NCBI GenBank assembly: GCA_030737875.1
Contig: CM060915.1
Coordinates: 357,303,863-357,367,862, forward strand
Direction: 5' to 3'
From: Allium sativum
Lineage: Eukaryota > Streptophyta > Magnoliopsida > Asparagales > Amaryllidaceae
Length of the DNA stretch: 64,000 nucleotides
Shown: in pieces, positions 10,239 through 20,881 of the stretch
Numbering within the stretch: position 1 is the first letter of the stretch
Layout of the letters: every line of letters starts with the position of its first letter
The notes under the pieces: generated by a model
Told to the model about the DNA's origin: nothing
Database searches by the model: none
What the model saw: only the letters and a program-made list of their open reading frames with translations
Program-made: the position numbers and the translations under genes

Positions 10239-13200
10239 CATCCGTATCATTCTTTGTTGATGAAACCAAACCCAAATTCCTCCAGCAAATTAAAACCCAA
10301 AACAAGTCTTCCTGTTTCTTTTCACTAAACCAAACTAAAACTGAACGTAAGCTCCATTCACACAAACAAAACGCAGAGCTTTGAAACCTGTCCGGACTGA
10401 CTGGAGCGTCATGCGTGGATTGGAAGCGAGGGGAGAGGAGGGGCTGTTGAGTGATTCCAAAGCTTCAGCGTGTGAGGAAAGCTGCCTGAACGGGGAGGGA
10501 TAGCTCGACAAGAGGGCGACAGTAGGATGGAAGCTTGGCGCCGGGATTTTCTGAAGTGGGATGTTAGTGCAATGAAGCAGGTTAGAAGGGTGCATGACCA
10601 TTTCTCTTCACTGTTACTGCATTACAGTTACTGTAACATCCGGGAAATATGGTGCATGTAGTAACAAAAATATAGCATATAAAGGGGACAGTGTTTGCGA
10701 GCTACTTCCCATCCATCGTGGTGAGGGATGTTGAGTCGGGCGGAAGTAAAAGGAGTGTGTGTGGCCTCATGGGATGGTGGAGGCATCGACATAGTGCATG
10801 GCAGTCGGAAACTGTGTGATGTCGGTGGTGTTTACATATGTGTATGGGGAGAAATAAATATATTGGAGGAGGGAAGGTACTGAGAACATGGCCATGCAAA
10901 CTGACATGAGGCGATTTAAAAATGTAATGGGGAGAGGATGAACGCGTAAACAGGGATCGAGGACCTAGTATTGAGTAACCGCATTATTTAAAGGTGACGT
11001 GGATTATTAAGGTAATAATATTATAATTAATTAGTTCATTCTTAGTTAATAATAATAGTAATATAAGTTAAAGTTTATAACAATGATGCTTACTGCATAT
11101 CTTATCAGAAGTAGGCGAAAACATTGTGAGGAGTTAAAAGGAGTTGGAAAGCTTCAGGAAGGTGAAGTCATGTTCACATTTGAAGAAGGAGAGACACGTG
11201 GGACTTGGGGAAAAAGAATGGATGAGTTGGCTTTCGAAGGTCATGTTTTGGTCTTTTAAGGGAACGAAGCAATAGGTTCAAATTAATTACGTAAGTGCTT
11301 AAATCGGATTTTTTTTTTAGCTAATTAAATTAATATCAAAAACGTTAATTATTTTAAATAGGTTAGAGGTTGCAACAACGTTAATTTACTCATTCGTACA
11401 CAGGATGCAACGAAACTAAATTTGTTGGGATCATGGAGACGAAGGGTGTGCAGTTGAGCTGATCTATTGAATTCAGATGCAACTGGAATTTCCTGTGATT
11501 TTTAACGCTCGCTTAAAATTTTATGAAACAAAGCAAAAACCGTCGACCGAAACAAGGTGAGTTTATTCTCACACATTTCTGAAATACTTGGATGTGTTAA
11601 ATTCATATAATTTAATTGGTTGATTGGTTGCCTTGGATGCCTATGGTTGCTTTAACGATTGACGTTAATTATATTATCGTTGCTAAAATATCTCTATGTA
11701 CTGATATGAAAGATTTTAATGGTCCGTGATGCAGGGAAGAACAGGTAGGAGGAACCAAACCGGTTCCTCAAATATTTATTATGCTGTTATTTCATATTTT
11801 ATGAACTGTTCAAGACCCGTTGACTTTAAACCCCATTGATGGTTGAATATGGTTGAGTTTTGAATCAATAGATAGTTGGTTGATGAATAAATAGCAAATG
11901 GCCCAAATATACACTGTTTATAAAGAACGATTCACCGTCAAGTGAATCGCGAGGAAAGAAAATATAAAATTTATTTTATAACCATAGATATATTTTTAAA
12001 TATATTATTTTAAGTGAAGTTTAAAAAGGGGATAAGCCGACCACATCTATACATTGATTGGTTTAACCAAGTTGACCGTGCGCGAAGCACGTGTTTTATA
12101 TAAGTGATCACTAAAAACGATCTTATTTAGCTAATTCAAGGGGCCAGAATTTACGTAGCAATTAGAATGGGTTTATTTGGTGAATAGAATTATTTAAATT
12201 TATTTAATTATTAATTAATCAATAGATCAATAATGGTTAACTAGCAAGTTAATCAAGTTTTGAGTTGAACAAGTTAACGGCTTTAACTGATATTGTTTAT
12301 TAAATTAGCTTGTTAATGTAAAGGAAGTAGTTAATGGTTGAGTAACCCAGTTCTTTTTTAGTAAATGTTGAAATTTGACTATTTGTCATTTATTAAGAGT
12401 CGAAGTGATAATTTGAAAGGGGAAATCAAACGTAAACCCGAGTTTGAATTACCGTAGTGAAACGAGATAAGTAATTATAAAGATGCGTTATAGGACTATA
12501 TTAAAGAAGAAATGGTATTTCATCAAGATGGAATTAAAAGGAGATTCGAATTGATATTGGGAATGAGTATGGGTTTTTGTATTACAACTGATACTTACCT
12601 GACGATAAGAACGTTGTTGATCAAGGTCTGAGAGGTAATTAAATACCCCAACTTGAACAACTTCCGAATTATCGAAGGATAATATTAGTCGTAATGGTGG
12701 AAATGTATTGAGAAATAATAACGTAACGTTAATTGAAATATTGGGAATATATATGATAAAATTCCATATTTAAAGGGAATTTAAAAGGGGTTAGAGAATT
12801 TGAAATGTTATAAAAGAAATAAAGGAAGATTGGTGAAAGTATAATGTTTTCAAAGTATTGAAATGAGATTTAAATGGGTTTATTCTAAAGAATGAGTGGT
12901 GGTTTTGGTATTCAAGCCAAAGAAGATGTCGTAATAATCATTTTACGAATGATAAGTGATTCGATAAGATGATAAGAGATGTTAGGGCCAAGTGATGCTA
13001 TGAAATAAACAATGGATTTGTTTTATTTTTGTGCTTGTTTATTTTGATAGTTAAATAACCGACTATCAAAATCTGACCCAACGTTATTGGTACGGGAAGA
13101 CCGGGATCGAATTTATATTCGAAAACCATTCTGACCAATAAATACGAATACGTCGAAGACGCTGTTCGAGATGGAGCAATTGAAGACCGTAGATCTTCAT

Positions 13201-14143
13201 GAAACGGAAGAGTTGCTTACAATCTCTGGCTGATCCCTAGAGATATACTGTGATTCTGTCGTGATTGAAATCTACGGGTTGCAAGGACTTCTCGCTGCTG
13301 ATCCATGGGGTGATTCCTATATTGGATGCAGTAGGAGAGTACCTTCGGTTCATCCTGTTCCTGGATGACGTGTATGATGTGAATGGTGGCCAGATGTTTC
13401 AAAAGTCGATTATAGCCTCAAGCCTCATCAACCGGGAAATGACAAAAATCGGGCAGGCAGCATGGCTATGTGGGTCGCACCCATTAGGGTGTATTGTCAC
13501 CATCTAGAGAATATTCATATTTGTTACTTCTTTCATTTCTGTATCTCCCGGGGATTACGGTGGTCGCGCGACAAAAAGCCGTAAGGTGACAATATGCTCG
13601 ATACACTCAAGAGAAATGAGTGGTCGGTCATGTGTGGGCCGGGTTGCAAGACGTTCTTGTTGAACCCTGTGTATTCGTCTCTAGAGATACACTATCGGCA
13701 GGTGGTCCCATACCTTGTCATAGTTGGAAACCCAATCTCCAATAAACGCCTGCGGTTTTGATTGTATATTATATATGTGGAGCGTGAGATGCAAGCGTTC
13801 TGCTAGATTCTATTTACTTGTATTTAGACACTATGATAATATCAGAATAAGATATTGATTTCAAATTGTTTTGGGTTATAGTAAGGTAAAAACCGTCCGT
13901 GTTTATGTGTGGGCTGGTCTTACTATTATCCTTTTATTTAAAAAGGATTTCAAAGTTAAACAAGTTGGTTGCTGTATGAATTTATCACTGAAAAGTATTT
14001 TAGACTGATCCGGGTGAATTTTGTTTTAAATCAAATGTGCTCGGGTCAGACCAAGCATATTTACAGGTCAGGTTTCCGCTGGAAGCAACAGAGATGGAGT
14101 TGGAGTCGAGACGTATTCCATATATATACCGGTACTAGTTTAT

Positions 14144-14152
14144 TTTCCGCTG
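14144..14152 (+). promoter_or_regulatory. Conserved TTTCCGCTG motif, element B LTR
   Basis: Same core motif as in LTRs S, D and G, here about 254 bp before the LTR 3' end. A second CCGCTGTG lies about 90 bp further on. Function unknown. Confidence 0.35.
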
Positions 14153-14408
14153 TGGGTTGTATTGATCTGAATGTATACTCTGATATTGTAATATACAGTT
14201 TTTGTTATAAAGTATTATTGATTATTATATTATGTTCGTTCCGCTGTGAGATTCTGATCTTCTTATTCTTCTATCCTAATATTTCTTTCTTTCTTTTCTC
14301 ACCCTCTAACTTCTTTCTATTAGCTTTCTGGGTTTTCGGTACTTGAGTTTGGACACAGGTTGTATTAGTGTCGAGATTCGAGTGTTGAAAATCCCGGGTC
14401 GCTACAGT

Positions 14409-14420
14409 TGGTATCAGAGC
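14409..14420 (+). other. Primer-binding site of element B
   Basis: TGGTATCAGAGC, a 12-base match to the complement of the 3' end of plant initiator-Met tRNA, two bases after the 5' LTR. Confidence 0.95.
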
Positions 14421-15381
14421 AATGGTTTAGGAATAACCTTGGCTCTGTGGCGTAACTCGATAGAGATTGGGCTAGTAATACCCTAGATCGAGTTGAGTGC
14501 ATATATACGAGAGTGCGTATTTGTAATTTGAATATAAAATTATTTTATATCATTTTGACCCAAAATATTTTATAAGAAGGAAAATTTATATTTTCCTCAA
14601 ATTATTATTTAATCCAAACTTGTATGAAGTTGGAAAGATTCCGAATATGAAATGGGTATAAATTTTAACTTGTATGAGTTAAAATGAAATTGAAACAAGT
14701 CAAACTGAAATCTGGCTTGTGTTGGGGAAAATGACAGTGAATAAATCCCAAATGGAATATTTGAAAATTGGTTGAATTGCGTGATTGGAGTTGATTGTAT
14801 AGACTTGGTTTGAACAAACCTGAATGAGATGGAATTGATTCAGGTAATTGAATCAGAATGAGATATAAGGAATGAGTTGGTATATCTAAATGGATTGCTA
14901 AAAATAGTTACGACTATGAATTTAAAGGGTTTTTAGAATGTGTTAGGGATGAGTAATATGGATTTGAATTAGATTTTAAACCAATGAATGCGTTGGGCTC
15001 GTTAAAATAAGATTCAGGAGTAATAAATTTGAATGGTTTAGAAGAAAATTTAAATTATAGTATTGGTGGATGAAATTTGAATATGGAATTAAATATTTAA
15101 CTAAAGGCAAGTTAAATAAGAATGAAAAAAAAAAGAAAATGAAATGATTTTATTAAGTGATTGTTACTTACTTGGCTGGATTGGATTACATTGAAATCAT
15201 TAGCAGTTAATTAAGAAGTTGAATGGATTGAAAAGAAAGGAATTGCAGCATAATGGCTTTTGAATGGGATTATATGATATAACCCAGTATCAGTTTTTGA
15301 ATTGGAAGCTGAGTAAAGGGCAGACTGCCAGAAGGCTATGATAATTTACTTGATCACGGAGATTGAAGCACAGATTGGGAA

Positions 15382-15636
15382 ATGAAGAGTTGTTGGTTGA
15401 TTTGCTTCAGAACTGGAATGAAGTTGCCCGACAAAAAGGTAAACCTTAATATTATGGATTGGGTATTTGAATTTATACCTGAATTGGATAGCCACTTGGC
15501 TTTATTTTCTTGGGATCAATATGAGAGGCCAAGAGCGCCATTTGTAGTTGTTTGGATCGAACAGTACAGAAGAGGTGCTGACGAATTTTTCATAAATTTT
15601 TGGAATTTAGAAAAACATTATTTGATAATACTTTAA
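15382..15636 (+). CDS. Unrecognised 84-codon open frame in element B interior
   Basis: ATG-to-stop frame near the 3' end of the interior. The product has three Trp in its second half (W in MDWVFEF, FSWDQYE, VVWIEQY) and mixed acidic/aromatic content, less biased than neighbouring frames. I recognise no family. It may be a decayed scrap of pol or of a captured sequence, or chance. Confidence 0.25.
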   Translation: MKSCWLICFRTGMKLPDKKVNLNIMDWVFEFIPELDSHLALFSWDQYERPRAPFVVVWIEQYRRGADEFFINFWNLEKHYLIIL

Positions 15637-15710
15637 AAGAATTATTTTGAAAATAATTGCGGTTGGAGCATTCTTTTTACCTAGCAATTTCGAGGACGAA
15701 ATTTATTTAA

Positions 15711-15721
15711 GGGGGAAAGAA
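15711..15721 (+). other. Polypurine tract of element B
   Basis: GGGGGAAAGA directly before the 3' LTR, preceded by TTTAA and by the TTTCGAGGACGAAATTTA signature. Primer for plus-strand DNA synthesis. Confidence 0.93.
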
Positions 15722-18700
15722 TGTAACGACCTGGATTTTTCGACCATTTGAATTGAATATTTAAATTGGTTTAAATATTTTATTAAGGGAATTGATATGG
15801 AATTCGTTTCTAAGACGACGATAAAATGTTTATATTTATATTTAATATAAAACGAGCTCGAAACAGCGCGGTAGTTCGTAAAATTGAATTTCAACTTCGA
15901 TTGACTATACAGAATCCGTGTTAAGTCGGATTTCGGTGAAACAAGAAGCATCTGAATCCAGTTGATAATATTTTTCTAATAGAGAGAAAAATCGAGTTTT
16001 CATATTATAGATTTTATTTTACGTCCAAATCAAATTTTCAGATAGTCACTATAGAATCGTTCAACGACCGTAACAGTTTATTTGAAATAACTGCATACTG
16101 GATTCGAATTTAGACAAGGTTCTTTTGAGACGTAGTGTTAATTTAATTTTTAGAATTTTACTGTAATTTTTAATTAATTAAATACGCAACTTTTTATTTG
16201 GAGTATTTTGCACCCTATATCAACATTTTGGGGTTTCACAATATAATTTAACCTACCGATATTATTATATTTTTGGAGTCGTGAGGCAATGCTCGACACA
16301 ACGGTGTTTTTATTTCTGTCTATAACAAGTCGTATACGGACGGATTTTGATATATCGGGGTACGTTAATTTTAAAACTATATGTTATCTTCAAAGAAAAG
16401 AAAAGAAGAAAAAATTACTAATGAATGGGAAAATTTATATATATGAACTAACTAAATACCTCACTGAATGTTTTCGTGCGTGCCAAACAGGTCCATTTTC
16501 TTATCTACAAACCTTTCTCTTTCTTTCCTTGCACCCAACTTTCCATTGCCTTGTGCCCCAAACATTTCAGTTTCTTGGCCGCCAAATTACTTCTACGTGC
16601 CGACCAAGTTGTTCGAAATCCAAAGTTCACGCATACAGCTACCCATGAAGTACTGCAAACCTATACCCTATCACTTGCCTCCCACGTTTTCTTTCTTTTA
16701 TAAATACATCCGTATCATTCTTTGTTGATGAAACCAAACCCAAATTCCTCCAGCAAATTAAAACCCAAAACAAGTCTTCCTGTTTCTTTTCACTAAACCA
16801 AACTAAAACTGAACGTAAGCTCCATTCACACAAACAAAACGCAGAGCTTTGAAACCTGTCCGGACTGACTGGAGCGTCATGCGTGGATTGGAAGCGAGGG
16901 GAGAGGAGGGGCTGTTGAGTGATTCCAAAGCTTCAGCGTGTGAGGAAAGCTGCCTGAACGGGGAGGGATAGCTCGACAAGAGGGCGACAGTAGGATGGAA
17001 GCTTGGCGCCGGGATTTTCTGAAGTGGGATGTTAGTGCAATGAAGCAGGTTAGAAGGGTGCATGACCATTTCTCTTCACTGTTACTGCATTACAGTTACT
17101 GTAACATCCGGGAAATATGGTGCATGTAGTAACAAAAATATAGCATATAAAGGGGACAGTGTTTGCGAGCTACTTCCCATCCATCGTGGTGAGGGATGTT
17201 GAGTCGGGCGGAAGTAAAAGGAGTGTGTGTGGCCTCATGGGATGGTGGAGGCATCGACATAGTGCATGGCAGTCGGAAACTGTGTGATGTCGGTGGTGTT
17301 TACATATGTGTATGGGGAGAAATAAATATATTGGAGGAGGGAAGGTACTGAGAACATGGCCATGCAAACTGACATGAGGCGATTTAAAAATGTAATGGGG
17401 AGAGGATGAACGCGTAAACAGGGATCGAGGACCTAGTATTGAGTAACCGCATTATTTAAAGGTGACGTGGATTATTAAGGTAATAATATTATAATTAATT
17501 AGTTCATTCTTAGTTAATAATAATAGTAATATAAGTTAAAGTTTATAACAATGATGCTTACTGCATATCTTATCAGAAGTAGGCGAAAACATTGTGAGGA
17601 GTTAAAAGGAGTTGGAAAGCTTCAGGAAGGTGAAGTCATGTTCACATTTGAAGAAGGAGAGACACGTGGGACTTGGGGAAAAAGAATGGATGAGTTGGCT
17701 TTCGAAGGTCATGTTTTGGTCTTTTAAGGGAACGAAGCAATAGGTTCAAATTAATTACGTAAGTGCTTAAATCGGATTTTTTTTTAGCTAATTAAATTAA
17801 TATCAAAAACGTTAATTATTTTAAATAGGTTAGAGGTTGCAACAACGTTAATTTACTCATTCGTACACAGGATGCAACGAAACTAAATTTGTTGGGATCA
17901 TGGAGACGAAGGGTGTGCAGTTGAGCTGATCTATTGAATTCAGATGCAACTGGAATTTCCTGTGATTTTTAACGCTCGCTTAAAATTTTATGAAACAAAG
18001 CAAAAACCGTCGACCGAAACAAGGTGAGTTTATTCTCACACATTTCTGAAATACTTGGATGTGTTAAATTCATATAATTTAATTGGTTGATTGGTTGCCT
18101 TGGATGCCTATGGTTGCTTTAACGATTGACGTTAATTATATTATCGTTGCTAAAATATCTCTATGTACTGATATGAAAGATTTTAATGGTCCGTGATGCA
18201 GGGAAGAACAGGTAGGAGGAACCAAACCGGTTCCTCAAATATTTATTATGCTGTTATTTCATATTTTATGAACTGTTCAAGACCCGTTGACTTTAAACCC
18301 CATTGATGGTTGAATATGGTTGAGTTTTGAATCAATAGATAGTTGGTTGATGAATAAATAGCAAATGGCCCAAATATACACTGTTTATAAAGAACGATTC
18401 ACCGTCAAGTGAATCGCGAGGAAAGAAAATATAAAATTTATTTTATAACCATAGATATATTTTTAAATATATTATTTTAAGTGAAGTTTAAAAAGGGGAT
18501 AAGCCGACCACATCTATACATTGATTGGTTTAACCAAGTTGACCGTGCGCGAAGCACGTGTTTTATATAAGTGATCACTAAAAACGATCTTATTTAGCTA
18601 ATTCAAGGGGCCAGAATTTACGTAGCAATTAGAATGGGTTTATTTGGTGAATAGAATTATTTAAATTTATTTAATTATTAATTAATCAATAGATCAATAA

Positions 18701-20876
18701 TGGTTAACTAGCAAGTTAATCAAGTTTTGAGTTGAACAAGTTAACGGCTTTAACTGATATTGTTTATTAAATTAGCTTGTTAATGTAAAGGAAGTAGTTA
18801 ATGGTTGAGTAACCCAGTTCTTTTTTAGTAAATGTTGAAATTTGACTATTTGTCATTTATTAAGAGTCGAAGTGATAATTTGAAAGGGGAAATCAAACGT
18901 AAACCCGAGTTTGAATTACCGTAGTGAAACGAGATAAGTAATTATAAAGATGCGTTATAGGACTATATTAAAGAAGAAATGGTATTTCATCAAGATGGAA
19001 TTAAAAGGAGATTCGAATTGATATTGGGAATGAGTATGGGTTTTTGTATTACAACTGATACTTACCTGACGATAAGAACGTTGTTGATCAAGGTCTGAGA
19101 GGTAATTAAATACCCCAACTTGAACAACTTCCGAATTATCGAAGGATAATATTAGTCGTAATGGTGGAAATGTATTGAGAAATAATAACGTAACGTTAAT
19201 TGAAATATTGGGAATATATATGATAAAATTCCATATTTAAAGGGAATTTAAAAGGGGTTAGAGAATTTGAAATGTTATAAAAGAAATAAAGGAAGATTGG
19301 TGAAAGTATAATGATGTTTTCAAAGTATTGAAATGAGATTTAAATGGGTTTATTCTAAAGAATGAGTGGTGGTTTTGGTATTCAAGCCAAAGAAGATGTC
19401 GTAATAATCATTTTACGAATGATAAGTGATTCGATAAGATGATAAGAGATGTTAGGGCCAAGTGATGCTATGAAATAAACAATGGATTTGTTTTATTTTT
19501 GTGCTTGTTTATTTTGATAGTTAAATAACCGACTATCAAAATCTGACCCAACGTTATTGGTACGGGAAGACCGGGATCGAATTTATATTCGAAAACCATT
19601 CTGACCAATAAATACGAATACGTCGAAGACGCTGTTCGAGATGGAGCAATTGAAGACCGTAGATCTTCATGAAACGGAAGAGTTGCTTACAATCTCTGGC
19701 TGATCCCTAGAGATATACTGTGATTCTGTCGTGATTGAAATCTACGGGTTGCAAGGACTTCTCGCTGCTGATCCATGGGGTGATTCCTATATTGGATGCA
19801 GTAGGAGAGTACCTTCGGTTCATCCTGTTCCTGGATGACGTGTATGATGTGAATGGTGGCCAGATGTTTCAAAAGTCGATTATAGCCTCAAGCCTCATCA
19901 ACCGGGAAATGACAAAAATCGGGCAGGCAGCATGGCTATGTGGGTCGCACCCATTAGGGTGTATTGTCACCATCTAGAGAATATTCATATTTGTTACTTC
20001 TTTCATTTCTGTATCTCCCGGGGATTACGGTGGTCGCGCGACAAAAAGCCGTAAGGTGACAATATGCTCGATACACTCAAGAGAAATGAGTGGTCGGTCA
20101 TGTGTGGGCCGGGTTGCAAGACGTTCTTGTTGAACCCTGTGTATTCGTCTCTAGAGATACACTATCGGCAGGTGGTCCCATACCTTGTCATAGTTGGAAA
20201 CCCAATCTCCAATAAACGCCTGCGGTTTTGATTGTATATTATATATGTGGAGCGTGAGATGCAAGCGTTCTGCTAGATTCTATTTACTTGTATTTAGACA
20301 CTATGATAATATCAGAATAAGATATTGATTTCAAATTGTTTTGGGTTATAGTAAGGTAAAAACCGTCCGTGTTTATGTGTGGGCTGGTCTTACTATTATC
20401 CTTTTATTTCAAAAGGATTTCAAAGTTAAACAAGTTGGTTGCTGTATGAATTTATCACTGAAAAGTATTTTAGACTGATCCGGGTGAATTTTGTTTTAAA
20501 TCAAATGTGCTCGGGTCAGACCAAGCATATTTACAGGTCAGGTTTCCGCTGGAAGCAACAGAGATGGAGTTGGAGTCGAGACGTATTCCATATATATACC
20601 GGTACTAGTTTATTTTCCGCTGTGGGTTGTATTGATCTGAATGTATACTCTGATATTGTAATATACAGTTTTTGTTATAAAGTATTATTGATTATTATAT
20701 TATGTTCGTTCCGCTGTGAGATTCTGATCTTCTTATTCTTCTATCCTAATATTTCTTTCTTTCTTTTCTCACCCTCTAACTTCTTTCTATTAGCTTTCTG
20801 GGTTTTCGGTACTTGAGTTTGGACACAGGTTGTATTAGTGTCGAGATTCGAGTGTTGAAAATCCCGGGTCGCTACA
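15722..20876 (+). repeat. 3' LTR of element B (5155 bp)
   Basis: Near-identical copy of 9254-14406 (offset 6468 at the start, 6470 at the end, explained by one 1-bp and one 3-bp indel). The promoter-like TATAAATA is at 16699-16706. It ends GCTACA, followed by the target duplication GTAAT. Confidence 0.96.
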
Positions 20877-20881
20877 GTAAT

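Larger units (their letters stand above)
9254..14406 (+). repeat. 5' LTR of element B (5153 bp)
   Basis: TG...CA ends, followed two bases later by the primer-binding site. It has a TATAAATA at 10231 followed by a more GC-rich leader, a TTTCCGCTG motif at 14144-14152 and long AT-rich tracts. No protein family is recognisable in any of the short frames it contains; all of them recur unchanged in the 3' LTR simply because the LTRs are identical. Confidence 0.96.
14407..15721 (+). other. Interior of element B, non-coding
   Basis: A/G-rich stretch between PBS and PPT with frequent GAATTG/GAATGAG words and no gag, protease or pol motif. The 3' end carries the TTTCGAGGACGAAATTTA signature (15689-15706) and the polypurine tract typical of Ty3/gypsy chromoviruses. 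One 84-codon open frame (15382-15636) is described separately. Confidence 0.88.
9254..20876 (+). mobile_element. Element B: complete young LARD-like retrotransposon
   Basis: Two direct repeats of 5153 and 5155 bp, each TGTAACGACC...GGTCGCTACA, flank a 1315-bp interior that has a primer-binding site right after the first LTR and a polypurine tract right before the second. Exact target duplications GTAAT lie at 9249-9253 and 20877-20881. I see two substitutions (T9391/C15859, A13940/C20410) and two indels (a T-run of 10 versus 9 near 11310/17770, and an extra ATG near 19312) between the LTRs. No gag-pol is present. PBS and PPT match the Ty3/gypsy Tekay-like group, so it is a non-autonomous derivative needing proteins in trans. 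Its LTRs are about four times longer than its interior. Confidence 0.96.

Noticed and set aside
9821..10601. Several 60-119-codon frames on both strands in the B LTR, repeated at 16289-17069
   Set aside because: Their repetition only reflects LTR identity. No motif is recognisable and the frames overlap on both strands.
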